Origin: Cognatishimia activa
GTDB lineage: Bacteria > Pseudomonadota > Alphaproteobacteria > Rhodobacterales > Rhodobacteraceae
Length of the DNA: 64,000 nucleotides
Assembly: GCF_017798205.1 (NCBI RefSeq)
Contig: NZ_CP060010.1
Location: 1,302,001-1,366,000, forward strand
Direction: 5' to 3'
How positions within the stretch are numbered: the stretch's first letter is position 1; each line of letters begins with the position of its first letter. Both the position numbers and the translations under genes were made by a program. The notes under the pieces were generated by a model that searched no databases, had not been told where the DNA came from, and worked only from the letters and a program-made list of their open reading frames with translations. Positions 43,763 to 52,720 of this stretch are shown here, piece by piece.

Positions 43763-44196
43763 GACGATCCGCCCATCTGTCGCATATACCGGTTGCGGGC
43801 GACCTCTTCGAGCGCATTGGATTCTGCAAGATCCTCTTCTCGCCTCTTTTCATAGAGGGACTTGTCCAGAACGTTCTCGTTCGTGCGCACTTCGGCATAA
43901 GTTTCAAAAAGCCGCCCCTCGATCTGGGCGGCTTTTTCGTCGAGTTTCACCATTTCTCGATCAATGAAATCGCGCCTTTGCTGCACGGCTTGCAAAAACC
44001 CTGCAAGAAAAGGCGCCGCTTCTGGTGAGGTGATCTGGGTCTCTGTTTCCAAACGATGGGTCAGCGAATCCAATTCGCGTTGCAGATTGCCTTGCGCCGC
44101 GCGGATCACCCCCATTTTGGCGGCTTGCTCGTCCAACTCATGCTCTTTGATCCTTTGCAAGGTTGTCAGAGCTTTGATCCGACGCGCGCGGTCCAT
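43759..44196 (-). CDS. FliJ-like coiled-coil flagellar protein
   Basis: The 145-residue protein is nearly all heptad coiled coil, rich in Arg, Glu and Gln (LQRIKEHELDEQAAKMG, LDEKAAQIEGRLFETYAE). This is the size and character of FliJ, the export-apparatus stalk that binds FliI and escorts chaperones, and the gene lies 3 bp after motA. Sequence conservation is low in this family, so the name is tentative. No cysteine and no membrane segment are present. Confidence 0.65.
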   Translation of the reverse strand: MDRARRIKALTTLQRIKEHELDEQAAKMGVIRAAQGNLQRELDSLTHRLETETQITSPEAAPFLAGFLQAVQQRRDFIDREMVKLDEKAAQIEGRLFETYAEVRTNENVLDKSLYEKRREEDLAESNALEEVARNRYMRQMGGSS

Positions 44197-44199
44197 GGA

Positions 44200-45066
44200 T
44201 TAGGCTTCGGCCAGATCGGTGCGGGCTTCTTCCATCTCATAGAAGCTTGGCTGCAGGATGGTCGGGATATTGCCGCGGCCGATTTCTACGCAGATGGTCG
44301 GGCTGTGGTCATGCAGGATCGCCACAAAGATATCGCGGATCACGTTATAAAACGCGCCGTCCTGCTCTTCGATTGCGGTTAGTCGACCGGACAGAGGGGC
44401 CACGAAACAGTACGCCAAGAAAACCCCTAGGAAGGTGCCCACAAGCGCACCACCGATCATCTCACCCAGAACCGCAGGTGGTTTGTCAATCGAGCCCATG
44501 GTTTTGATAACACCCAAAACCGCCGCAACAATCCCAATCGCCGGGAGGCCGTCGGCCACAGTCTGAAGCCCATGGGCCGGGACCAGCACCTCGTGGTGGT
44601 GCTTCTTGAGCTTTTTGTTGATCACATCCTCAGTCTGGAACGGGTCGTCAAACTGCAGCGCAAGCATGCGGAAGCTGTCGGTGATCAGATCAATTGCATG
44701 GTGGTCATGCTGGATCCGTGGGAATTGCGAAAAGATCGCACTGTCGTGTGGGTTCTCGATATGCTCATCCAGCGCCAAGACGCCGTCGCGCTGATAGATC
44801 TTGGTCAGCCCATACATCAGGTTCAAAAGGTCGATGTAGTCGCTTTGCTTCCACTTAGGCCCCTTAAGGGCTTTGAAGACCGCCTTGAAGGTGCCGATCA
44901 CATCTCCAAAAGAGTTCGCGGCCACGTAGGCCCCAAGGGACGCGCCGCCGATCATCATGCCTTCGAAAGGAAGTGCGTGAAGGATGGGGCCCATTTCCCC
45001 GCCTGACAGCAGAAAGCCACCAAAGACAAGGCCGATAACAAGGATAAATCCGATAATGATGTTCAT
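44200..45066 (-). CDS. motA: Flagellar motor stator protein MotA
   Basis: The 288-residue protein has four transmembrane helices (about 3-21, 34-52, 170-190 and 203-224) with the large cytoplasmic loop between the second and third that touches FliG. PAHGLQTVADGLPAIGIVAAVLGVIKTM and GEMIGGALVGTFLGVFLAY are MotA signatures, including the conserved Pro of helix 3. With MotB it forms the proton-driven torque unit. motB is on the same strand but 1.4 kb away, separated by an unknown plus-strand gene. Confidence 0.96.
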   Translation of the reverse strand: MNIIIGFILVIGLVFGGFLLSGGEMGPILHALPFEGMMIGGASLGAYVAANSFGDVIGTFKAVFKALKGPKWKQSDYIDLLNLMYGLTKIYQRDGVLALDEHIENPHDSAIFSQFPRIQHDHHAIDLITDSFRMLALQFDDPFQTEDVINKKLKKHHHEVLVPAHGLQTVADGLPAIGIVAAVLGVIKTMGSIDKPPAVLGEMIGGALVGTFLGVFLAYCFVAPLSGRLTAIEEQDGAFYNVIRDIFVAILHDHSPTICVEIGRGNIPTILQPSFYEMEEARTDLAEA

Positions 45067-45223
45067 TTTCAGGTCGCTGTATTTAGGGGGCTATTTGGTG
45101 CCCGACTGCTCTATTTTTAACAGATTCTCGCACATCCACCCCGTCACCAGCAAGGAATAAAACGGTATTTTGCGAAGGATTGGCAAGAATAATTGACAAT
45201 CATAGCGTGTAGGTTAAAGAATA

Positions 45224-46378
45224 GTGAAAATAATCATGGCCTTTGGAGAGGATCCAGAGATGTCACGGCCCGAGCAGATCATGTCAGTCTTATTAGACGC
45301 AGAGGATATGCGTCTCATTCACCGCGCCTGGCCGGTGGATATGCGTCTTGGCGTATGTCTTATGCCAAGCGGCGATTGTCAGCTTATGTTATTTCATCAG
45401 GATGAAAGTCTCGGCTTTCCGGACCGGCTGAAAGACCATTTCGGTCTGCGCGCGTCAGAGATTTCCATTCATCCTAAGGTTGCAGGTTTTGCGACTCATC
45501 CGATGAAATATTCGGAAGAGCGCGCACTGGCTAATCTTTTGTCCGACAATCTCGAGTTAACCGAAGAGGCTTTGGACTATTCCGTAAACTTCGCCTACGC
45601 CCGCGAAGAGGGACTGGACCCGGTGAACTTCATGGGGCGCGAGGCCGCACATCCATCGGCTGCGAACAGTGTCATCGAAGACGCGGAACTCCTACCTGTA
45701 GATCCACCAGAACTCACCTTTTCAACGCGCCGCAAATCAGCCTCATCCAACAAGCCAATTCGCAATCTTCATTTCGATCTCAAACGCGAGGCGCAACGCT
45801 TCGAGGACGGCACTGGCAAAAAAGCCCCCAAGGCTCCGACCTTTGGTTTCAAATCCGCCGCGCATCTCTCGGCACTTGATACCGAGCCGAAAGATTTTGT
45901 CTTAAAGGCAACGCCGGCGGGTGGCATTACAATCACTGCGAAATCGGGCGTTGGCCCAAAGGTAACTGTACGGGACGCGCAGCAAGTGTTCTTGCGCGAC
46001 GACCGTAAACTCTTGGCGCTGCAGCTGGGTGAAACGACAGTTCCAGAAGAGATCAACCTGCTGCCCCACGCTGTGCCCTCTGCACTGCTGCAAGCTCTTG
46101 GCGGCAAGGTGGAGGCGGCCGAGGTTTTTGTTCAGGACGACTATGTCTATGCCACTTTGGGTCAACAACCTGTTGTCCAAGACAAGGCTATTTCAAAGAA
46201 AGCCGCGCCCAAACCTCTCAAGGTGCGTAAGCGCTGGGCGGCGCTGCGTCTTGTGGGGTTAACCGCTTTGACGATTGCCGGGATTTATCTGGTTCTCAAC
46301 AGCCCGTTGGGTGCTCCGCCAGAGCCGGTGGCGGTGGAAACACCGATCGATTGGCAGAGTTTTACCGGTAACCTCTAA
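45224..46378 (+). CDS. Unknown membrane-anchored protein between motA and motB
   Basis: This protein of up to 384 residues has no family I recognise. A compact N-terminal domain of about 120 residues (MRLIHRAWPVDMRLGVCLM...) is followed by a low-complexity linker with many Lys/Ala/Pro, a second folded region (about 225-310) and one transmembrane helix near the C-terminus (LRLVGLTALTIAGIYLVL) with a short tail. Starts: GTG 45224 (AGGT nearby) or ATG 45260 (GGAGAGG nine bases upstream). It is transcribed against motA and motB, yet its fixed place between them suggests a motor-related role. Confidence 0.75.
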   Translation: MKIIMAFGEDPEMSRPEQIMSVLLDAEDMRLIHRAWPVDMRLGVCLMPSGDCQLMLFHQDESLGFPDRLKDHFGLRASEISIHPKVAGFATHPMKYSEERALANLLSDNLELTEEALDYSVNFAYAREEGLDPVNFMGREAAHPSAANSVIEDAELLPVDPPELTFSTRRKSASSNKPIRNLHFDLKREAQRFEDGTGKKAPKAPTFGFKSAAHLSALDTEPKDFVLKATPAGGITITAKSGVGPKVTVRDAQQVFLRDDRKLLALQLGETTVPEEINLLPHAVPSALLQALGGKVEAAEVFVQDDYVYATLGQQPVVQDKAISKKAAPKPLKVRKRWAALRLVGLTALTIAGIYLVLNSPLGAPPEPVAVETPIDWQSFTGNL

Positions 46379-46382
46379 AAGC

Positions 46383-46413
46383 AAACCGCCCGCGACAGGA
46401 TCGCGGGCGGTTT
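46383..46413. terminator. Bidirectional terminator between convergent 45224 gene and motB
   Basis: AAACCGCCCGCGA and TCGCGGGCGGTTT form a perfect 13-bp stem around CAGGA, flanked by A and T runs on both sides, so it can end transcription in both directions. Confidence 0.85.
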
Positions 46414-46434
46414 TAAAAAAGTTTTTCTCAGATC

Positions 46435-47769
46435 TTAGCGAAGAGCACTGCGCAGGTTTTCAAAGACTTGCTCGTCCAGAACCGTCGCTTCCGGCGCGCT
46501 TGGCAGGATCTCTTCGACCACGGATGCCTTTGGTGCTTCCATCGCCATGGTTTCTTCTTTGACCATCTCTGCCTCTACCGGAGTCTGTGCGGCTGGGGCA
46601 GGAGTGGCCTCGATCGTTTCCGTTGCCATGGCCTTTGCACCTTCTGGAACCTCAGACTTTTGATAGGCCAGCAGAACCTCGATGCGACGGTTGGATGGAT
46701 CCTTCGGTGCATCCGCGTTCAAAAGCTGCGTGTCCGCGAGGCCAGATACCCGAGAGATCCGGTCCTGTGTGACGCCAGTTTGCAGCAGCACACGGCGCAT
46801 TGCATTGGCGCGGTCCGAGCTCAGATCCCAGTTGTCATAAGACGTCTGGTTGGCAAATGGCACTGCATCGGTGTGACCAGAGATCACCATATCGTTTGGC
46901 AGTTTCGCCAGGCCTGCACCCAGTGTTTCCATCAGCATACGGGTCGCTTTGTTCATCTTGGCCTTACCAGAGGCAAACATCGCCTTACCGTCTTGATCCA
47001 TAATCTGCACCAGCAAGCCCTCATCGGTTTCCTTGAACACTATGTTTTCCTGCAAAGCGGCCAGCTCGGGCGCTTGTTGCATTGCTTGCTTCACTTCCGC
47101 TTCAAGGGCCGCAAAGCGCTCTTTGTCCGCAGTATGAGTCGGGTCTTGCTCGGGTACCGCTTGCGAATTCGCACCAACATGGGTGCTGTTTGGATCCAGA
47201 GCTTCGGATTCCTCCATAGTGCTGCCAGCGGCGACGTTTGGATTGACAGTACTTTCGTCGAATGCTGGGGCTTCCGCATCTGCAGACGTGGCGACTGCAC
47301 CGCCTTCGGACAGGCCTTCCGCCGAGGAATCTTCGACAAATTCAGGGCTTACGGCGCCAGCTGCAGGGTTCGTATGGTCACCCATATTAGTGCCACGCAT
47401 CTCCTCATCCGGGCTCGCGGTCTGAGTCACATCCATGATTTCCCAGGTTGCTGGGCTTGGGTCATCCACCTCACCGCGGTCCGAACCACGGGCCACAGTC
47501 GCACCATTTGACGCGGTCAATGTACCCGGAGGGCCCAAAGTCGCACCGTCCAGAACACCAGATCCACCTGGCATCGTCGCATCCGTGAAATATTCGGCAA
47601 TCCCGCGCAGCTTCTGTTCATCCGAGGATGACAGGATCCACATCAGCAGAAAGAACGCCATCATCGCGGTCATAAAGTCCGCATACGCAACTTTCCATGC
47701 GCCGCCGTGGTGTCCATGCCCTTCGACGACTTCGATCTTTTTAATAATCGTTTGGCCTTTGGCTGCCAT
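46435..47769 (-). CDS. motB: Flagellar motor stator protein MotB, OmpA-type
   Basis: The 444-residue protein has a cytoplasmic start, one transmembrane helix with the proton-binding Asp in AYADFMTAMMAFFLLMWIL, a long acidic periplasmic linker (about residues 60-270), and a C-terminal OmpA/peptidoglycan-binding domain (ISGHTDAVPF, SSDRANAMRRVLL, RRIEVLL). Ala-, Glu- and Pro-rich tail follows. It is longer than enteric MotB because of the linker. The ATG at 47769 with GAGG upstream fits the MAAKGQTIIKK start usual in this group. Confidence 0.95.
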   Translation of the reverse strand: MAAKGQTIIKKIEVVEGHGHHGGAWKVAYADFMTAMMAFFLLMWILSSSDEQKLRGIAEYFTDATMPGGSGVLDGATLGPPGTLTASNGATVARGSDRGEVDDPSPATWEIMDVTQTASPDEEMRGTNMGDHTNPAAGAVSPEFVEDSSAEGLSEGGAVATSADAEAPAFDESTVNPNVAAGSTMEESEALDPNSTHVGANSQAVPEQDPTHTADKERFAALEAEVKQAMQQAPELAALQENIVFKETDEGLLVQIMDQDGKAMFASGKAKMNKATRMLMETLGAGLAKLPNDMVISGHTDAVPFANQTSYDNWDLSSDRANAMRRVLLQTGVTQDRISRVSGLADTQLLNADAPKDPSNRRIEVLLAYQKSEVPEGAKAMATETIEATPAPAAQTPVEAEMVKEETMAMEAPKASVVEEILPSAPEATVLDEQVFENLRSALR

Positions 47770-47923
47770 CGTTTCTTGCCTCATATCGCCGGTTTGACCC
47801 GGTTGATTCCCGTAAACCGGCTTTTGCGCGGTTTTTCTCGGGAACAGATATGAAGGGGAACCGTGCCCCTAGAGGGGCGCGATTAAGAAAAGATTGTGGC
47901 AGGTCGGGAAACAATTGCGGCGC

Positions 47924-48406
47924 TTAGCGCGCCGCCGCACCTTGTTCCGCTTCGCCATCGCGGCTGTATTTACCCAGGCCGACTTTCTTTGCGTAGGCGG
48001 CCTTGCGCTCCGAATACTTGGGCGCAACCAGTGGAAAGTCCTCGGCAAGACCGAACGTTGTGCGATATTCGTCCTCGGTCAGACCGTGCTCTGCCTTAAG
48101 ATGTCGCTTGAGCATCGTAAAGCCCTTGCCGCAGCAGAGGCAGTAGACCTTATCGTCTGTCACAGCCTTTTCTATGGCGATTGCGGGTTTAACGATTGGG
48201 GTCTCCACCGCATTTGGTGCGATGGTCGTTGTGCTATGGGAAACCGTATGGGACGGGATCCCCGTGAATACTGGGATAAGTCGCTGAGCGAGTGAAAGGA
48301 TGTCGTCCTGTGTGATATCCGTACGTCCTGCGTAAGATGCGACGACCTGCGCGACGGCATCTAAGGATTGCTGCGATTGGTTATCCATGTTGTCTTTATC
48401 GTTCAT
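47924..48406 (-). CDS. mucR: MucR/Ros-family zinc-finger transcriptional regulator
   Basis: The 160-residue protein has the prokaryotic zinc finger C89-x2-C92-x9-H102-x4-H107 and the family's downstream LTEDEYRTTFGL and GLGKYSR segments. MucR proteins bind AT-rich promoters and in alphaproteobacteria act on exopolysaccharide, motility and cell-cycle genes, in part at CtrA targets. The ATG at 48406 is the family-like start; a longer frame to 48481 is unlikely. Its position inside the flagellar block, near several CtrA-type boxes, fits a role in motility control. Confidence 0.93.
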   Translation of the reverse strand: MNDKDNMDNQSQQSLDAVAQVVASYAGRTDITQDDILSLAQRLIPVFTGIPSHTVSHSTTTIAPNAVETPIVKPAIAIEKAVTDDKVYCLCCGKGFTMLKRHLKAEHGLTEDEYRTTFGLAEDFPLVAPKYSERKAAYAKKVGLGKYSRDGEAEQGAAAR

Positions 48407-48554
48407 GGGCTGCCTCTTTTTATGGCAAGGTATATAGAGGTTCGACTCAAGTACTGTCAAGAATAGCGAGGCGCTGTTCATGACAATTTGTGCGAATTTT
48501 CCCTTACATTACCGTGGGTTGTGAGTCCCGTGACTTGCGCAACCGGCGCAAAAA

Positions 48555-48851
48555 TCAACCTATGCGCGCTTCTGCCAGAGAGGGCGCCTGGTTTTCCAAG
48601 ACATAGAACTGATGCCGGCGACGGGCCGCCAGATAGTGCGAGTCAAGGATAGCAGGGCGGTTGGCCGCGCGCGCCAAAGTTGGCATCATCGGCATCTCGG
48701 CGGGTTCGATATCGTGCAGAATATCAAAAGCCGCGGCGAGGACGTCGAACATGAAGTCGTTGGTTTCGGGGGAAGAAAGCAGCTTCTCGATGGTTGCAAC
48801 TGCGTCTTTTGCAGCCGCCATTCCGGCATAGGTCGCCTGAGTCTGTGCCAT
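48555..48851 (-). CDS. Hypothetical protein
   Basis: A 98-residue protein with GGAGT six bases before its ATG. It is mostly helical, with LAAAFDILHDIEPAEMP in the middle and an Arg-rich region (AARRRHQFYVL) near the end. No family is recognised. It is 148 bp upstream of mucR on the same strand and could share its transcript. Confidence 0.6.
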   Translation of the reverse strand: MAQTQATYAGMAAAKDAVATIEKLLSSPETNDFMFDVLAAAFDILHDIEPAEMPMMPTLARAANRPAILDSHYLAARRRHQFYVLENQAPSLAEARIG

Positions 48852-48919
48852 GAGGATACTCCGTTCAGAGTGTTAACCGGCGCATTCTGCAACCTGACGA
48901 AACCTTAGGCTGATCAAGG

Positions 48920-48934
48920 TTAAAATATGGTCAA
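48920..48934. promoter_or_regulatory. Near-consensus CtrA-type site
   Basis: TTAA-AATATGG-TCAA differs from the CtrA box in one base. It lies 69 bp upstream of the hypothetical gene at 48851 and 170 bp before the regulator gene at 49104. Confidence 0.3.
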
Positions 48935-49103
48935 AGTTTGCGGTTCTTGAAAAATAAATGGTTAAAAGATGTAAAACCCCAAGATCTCGCGCTTTCTTTT
49001 TACGTGTATCCTTGCGCACGACTCATGTCGCTCCAATTCACAATTCTCGTTGCGTGTTTAAGCATTCCTTCACTATGAAAGACGGGGCAGAGGGCAAAAA
49101 AAC

Positions 49104-49811
49104 ATGCTTGGCAAACCGACATATGCGATTGTTTTAGATCGGGATAATGCGCGAGCGCTATCCTTGCGGCATATGTTTTCGGTGATTTGCGGTGAAACTT
49201 GTGAGGTTTATTCAAGCGTCGAGGCCTTTTTTGACCACGTCAGCACGGATGTGTCCCCGCAAGTCATTCTCGTGGGTGATATTCCAGATCGGGCTGATGC
49301 GGTCAAAGCAATTGCGGATGCTATCCCAGGATTTCTGATCGCAATTGAACAGTCAGACGGCGACCTTTCTGTCGAAGATGCATTCTTGCAAGGAGCCGAT
49401 GATGTGCTCCGCGTGCCTTATACCCTGCGGGAATTGGCTTTGCGGCTGCGCGCAAGGATTGGGTTGCTCGGTTCTTCAGAGAACGACAATCTGTTCTTGG
49501 ACGCAACACATTGGGGCGACGAAGCATATATCTCCGAACGCGCCGGCTTAACCGAGTCCGAAGCGCATATCGTGCACGTTCTCATGAAGCATAGCGGCAA
49601 AATCGTTTCGCGAGATGCCCTGAGCTTAGAGATTGATGGGCGCGCTTGGGATTATGGTGACCGAAAATTTGACGTCCACGTTGCAAAGATCCGCAAGAAA
49701 TTAACCTCGACATTTGGTGACAATATCTCTGTTCAGACCGTGCGGTCGGCTGGTTATATTCTGTCGATCGACGAAATTGGGCAGGCCGAATTAGCGGAAA
49801 ATCAAATTTGA
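49104..49811 (+). CDS. OmpR-type DNA-binding regulator with degenerate receiver
   Basis: The 235-residue protein has a receiver-like first half and an OmpR winged helix (LTESEAHIVHVLMKHSGKIVSRDALS, KFDVHVAKIRKKL, VRSAGYIL). The expected phospho-Asp position reads VILVGDIPD, with Gly where the acceptor Asp usually stands, and the acidic cluster at the N-terminus is reduced to LDRDN. It probably acts without phosphorylation. AGAGGG precedes the ATG. Position before fliK-flgD suggests a flagellar activator, comparable to FtcR-type regulators in other alphaproteobacteria. Confidence 0.85.
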   Translation: MLGKPTYAIVLDRDNARALSLRHMFSVICGETCEVYSSVEAFFDHVSTDVSPQVILVGDIPDRADAVKAIADAIPGFLIAIEQSDGDLSVEDAFLQGADDVLRVPYTLRELALRLRARIGLLGSSENDNLFLDATHWGDEAYISERAGLTESEAHIVHVLMKHSGKIVSRDALSLEIDGRAWDYGDRKFDVHVAKIRKKLTSTFGDNISVQTVRSAGYILSIDEIGQAELAENQI

Positions 49812-50136
49812 CATTGCCCATTTTGTGTGCTGTCAAGAAGAGAATTGTAAATGTCGATTTTCAACCTACATGTCGCGGTCTCTTGGAAATGTTGGCCTAT
49901 AGGTGGTGGATAACTTGGGCCTGTGGTGGGAAAACGTTAACTTTCTCTTGTTTTTGGCGAGTTGCAAAAGGCGGTGCTCCCGCATTTAACGATTCGCCGC
50001 GTCCGGCTAGCGGGTTCGAACACTCAAAATTAACAATCGAAAATTCGACCACAATTTTACAAAGAGTCGATTCTACTTTGAACAGAGCTGTCCTAAGATA
50101 TGACCAAGCGATAAAATATATTCGGGGGAATATGTA
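49812..50136. other. AT-rich leader region, 325 bp
   Basis: A 109-codon open frame spans this stretch but lacks a ribosome-binding site and any familiar sequence, so I treat it as non-coding. It likely holds the promoter of the next gene; GTTAAC and other TTAA half-sites occur without the N7 spacing. Confidence 0.5.
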
Positions 50137-50586
50137 GTGGACTACGATGCGCTACTCGCACAGATATGGGGTGGGTCCATAGGGCTAGATCGCGCTGCTG
50201 AACCATCAGGTTTGGTCGCTCTTTTGACATCCATGATCAGTGTTCCGTTGGTTGTGTTGCAATCTGACGCTGAAATGGATCGGCCTTACGCCTTCATGGA
50301 AACAACCGAAGTGATGGATGGGGTCATCCTCGGTGACGTCTTGGCAGAAGAGGTGGAGCTGGAAGTTCCTTACGGCGCTATGATCCTTGTCGAGCCAAAA
50401 GGGTTCTTCGACAAAAAGACGTCAGCAGGGGCTCTTGGACAGATCCTCGGTTTGGTATTGATGGACATTGCTCATCCAGATGCGCCAGCGACTGCCGGCG
50501 TGCCTCGGGACGAAGATCACAAGCTGGGCAATCCTATCGTCGCGCTAAGCGAATTCGCTCAAAACTGGGCCAATCGCATTCAGTAG
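50137..50586 (+). CDS. Hypothetical protein of the flagellar block
   Basis: A 149-residue protein starting with GTG, with GGGGGAA about nine bases before. The sequence is acidic, with a hydrophobic stretch SGLVALLTSMISVPLVVLQ and LGQILGLVLMDIAHP, and no recognised domain. It lies on the fliK-flgD strand. Codon usage looks like that of its neighbours, supporting a real gene. Confidence 0.6.
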   Translation: MDYDALLAQIWGGSIGLDRAAEPSGLVALLTSMISVPLVVLQSDAEMDRPYAFMETTEVMDGVILGDVLAEEVELEVPYGAMILVEPKGFFDKKTSAGALGQILGLVLMDIAHPDAPATAGVPRDEDHKLGNPIVALSEFAQNWANRIQ

Positions 50587-50625
50587 ATCTTTTTATGGTT
50601 AACACAACCTAAAGGTTTTCTTGAT

Positions 50626-50640
50626 TTAATCCTTCATTAA
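50626..50640. promoter_or_regulatory. CtrA-type binding site upstream of fliK-flgD
   Basis: TTAA-TCCTTCA-TTAA, a perfect TTAA-N7-TTAA box, 162 bp before the fliK ATG in an AT-rich leader. Confidence 0.65.
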
Positions 50641-50801
50641 TCAAGTCTATCTTTGTTTATTCTTTAAACTATGTGATTTTATCCTTGCCGAAGGAGCTTC
50701 GGCAGGGTGCACTCTGAAATTCAGTCTTCAGACAGGGCACTTAAATGACCCGGCACAGAACCGGGCGTTGTTGAGGTAGTGCAGGCTTTACGACTTTGAA
50801 T

Positions 50802-52037
50802 ATGAATACCGCTATCAATCCGCTGGTTTCCCTTCTTGGTGGGGGGACTCCGAACGCGGGACAGACCGCGTTGCTGGGTTCGACGAGTTTCGCGCAGTTA
50901 ATCCAAGGGCAAGAGCTTTTGGCGAACGCGCAAATTCATCCAAACAATGAATTGGCGACCCTAGTGCTCAAAGCTAATAACGCAGTTGCATCTTTGAAAG
51001 CGCTTGAGGATCTGGATCTTTCCGACCTTACGTTGGATGATATCCATGCATTTTTCGCCGAAGGTCAGGACTTAGGTGTCGATCCACAGTCCTTGACCGA
51101 GACATTACGCGACATTCAGGACATTTTGCGTGATCTTATCGATGTGTTGCCGGACCTGATGTCTCAATTCGCACCCGAAGAACTGGTAGTCGACGACCTG
51201 GATGTTCTAAACTTTGCGGCGATTGTCGAAGTATCTATTCTGGTAAGAGACATCGTTTCAAATCAACATCTTGCCGCGCAACAGGCGGCCGTCGTAAGCC
51301 CTGATGCGCCGCATCTTCAAGTGGTCGCAGCTACGCGACGCGAACCTCAAATTTTCAACGGTGCAGGTGTTCGCCCTCTTCAATCTCTTTCCCTGGTTTC
51401 TGAATTCGACGGGATTACCTTGCCAGAGCCCAACGTCAGAGAGACGCTGACGCTGACACCCCCTGGCGCGACGGTGTTTCGGACAATTGTCACCGCAGTG
51501 ATCCAGTCGCAAAGATCTTCAGTGCAGTCGATCGATTTCGAGGCCAGCGAAACACCCCTTGCGCTGAGCGCCCGTGCGGAACAACCGCATTTTGAACAAA
51601 TCGACCAACCGCAGGCCCCTCAAACAGTTCAGCGGCCTGAAAACCTAATCTCGACAAAATTCGCGAATGTCTTGGTCAATCAGGTGCGACAGGTTGATAT
51701 TCAAGAAGGCACAACGCGCATCGAACTGTCTCCGCGTGGATTGGGCAGCATAGAAGTCGAGATGCGTACAAACAGCGACGGGTCTCTGTCTGTTGTGGTC
51801 CGTGCTGAAAACGACGCGGTGCTATCTGCTCTACGCGAAGAAAGAGACCTTCTGGCGGCCATTATCGGTGAAAACGCGTCTGGATCTTTGGATTTCCAAG
51901 AATATTCTCAAGAACAAAGCAATGAACACTCGGGCTTTGCCAACAATAGTGCTATAGTGGGCGAAGAAGATCTTGCAGAGGCCGAAGTTGGATCAGAGGC
52001 AATTGTCGAAGGTCCACACTTGGATCTGGTAACCTAG
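50802..52037 (+). CDS. fliK: Flagellar hook-length control protein FliK
   Basis: The 411-residue protein has a variable, secreted N-terminal half and the FliK C-terminal Flg_hook domain near residues 290-375 (VNQVRQVDIQEGTTRIELSPRGLGSIEVEM; LREERDLLAAII). FliK measures the hook and switches export from rod-hook to filament substrates. The ATG at 50802 is preferred over the TTG at 50796; neither has a strong ribosome-binding site. It is 14 bp upstream of flgD, the usual pairing. Confidence 0.9.
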   Translation: MNTAINPLVSLLGGGTPNAGQTALLGSTSFAQLIQGQELLANAQIHPNNELATLVLKANNAVASLKALEDLDLSDLTLDDIHAFFAEGQDLGVDPQSLTETLRDIQDILRDLIDVLPDLMSQFAPEELVVDDLDVLNFAAIVEVSILVRDIVSNQHLAAQQAAVVSPDAPHLQVVAATRREPQIFNGAGVRPLQSLSLVSEFDGITLPEPNVRETLTLTPPGATVFRTIVTAVIQSQRSSVQSIDFEASETPLALSARAEQPHFEQIDQPQAPQTVQRPENLISTKFANVLVNQVRQVDIQEGTTRIELSPRGLGSIEVEMRTNSDGSLSVVVRAENDAVLSALREERDLLAAIIGENASGSLDFQEYSQEQSNEHSGFANNSAIVGEEDLAEAEVGSEAIVEGPHLDLVT

Positions 52038-52051
52038 CGGGAACGTAAAAC

Positions 52052-52717
52052 ATGGATGCAGTTGGCTCCAATAGTTTGCTGAATACTTCAGGCGTAAACA
52101 GCACGTCGTCTCTCGCTTCGTTGAGCGAGGACTATGAACGGTTCTTGACGCTTTTGACCGCTCAAATTCAGTACCAAGATCCATTGGAGCCTATGGATTC
52201 CACGCAGTTCGTGACACAGCTTGCGCAACTTAGCCAAGTTGAACAGGCGGTTGCCACGAACGACAATCTCGAGCAGCTAGGTGCAAAGATTGGATCGCTG
52301 GTTTCGGTATCTGGCGCGGATATGATCGGCCGAGATGTGACCATCCCGTCCAGCCAATTTGCTTTGGCCAATGGCACAACGGACGCAAGCTATCGGGTTC
52401 CTGAAGGAACCAACAGCGTCAGCGCTCAAATTCTGGATGAGAACGGCACGGTCATTCGAACTTTGTCAGATCTATCGATTGACTCTACCCAAGTCCAAAA
52501 CTTGAACTGGGATGGGTTGGACGAAGGTGGAAATGCGCTTTTGGATGGTGAGTATTTCGTTTCCCTCACGGCTTTGGATATTGACGGAAACCAGCTGGAA
52601 ACCAGCACCTTCAGAAAAGCACGCGTGGAAGAAGTGTTGTTCAGCAACGGCGTGAACTACTTCAACCTTGATAGCGGCCAACAGGTCGAGTCGACCTTGG
52701 TGTTGTCTGCAAGCTAA
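52052..52717 (+). CDS. flgD: Flagellar hook cap assembly protein FlgD
   Basis: The 221-residue protein has the FlgD export and cap motif YERFLTLLTAQIQYQDPLEPMDSTQFVTQLAQ near residues 28-60, a central domain starting DMIGRDVTIP and a FLG_D immunoglobulin-like region (WDGLDEGGNALLDGEY). It caps the growing hook so that FlgE can polymerise. It ends just before the convergent fliL-like gene. Confidence 0.96.
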   Translation: MDAVGSNSLLNTSGVNSTSSLASLSEDYERFLTLLTAQIQYQDPLEPMDSTQFVTQLAQLSQVEQAVATNDNLEQLGAKIGSLVSVSGADMIGRDVTIPSSQFALANGTTDASYRVPEGTNSVSAQILDENGTVIRTLSDLSIDSTQVQNLNWDGLDEGGNALLDGEYFVSLTALDIDGNQLETSTFRKARVEEVLFSNGVNYFNLDSGQQVESTLVLSAS

Positions 52718-52720
52718 TCT

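Noticed and set aside
49808-50137. Plus-strand open frame of 109 codons between the regulator and the hypothetical gene
   Set aside because: No ribosome-binding site, rich in Trp/Arg/Cys without pattern, and AT-rich leader-like DNA; treated as non-coding.
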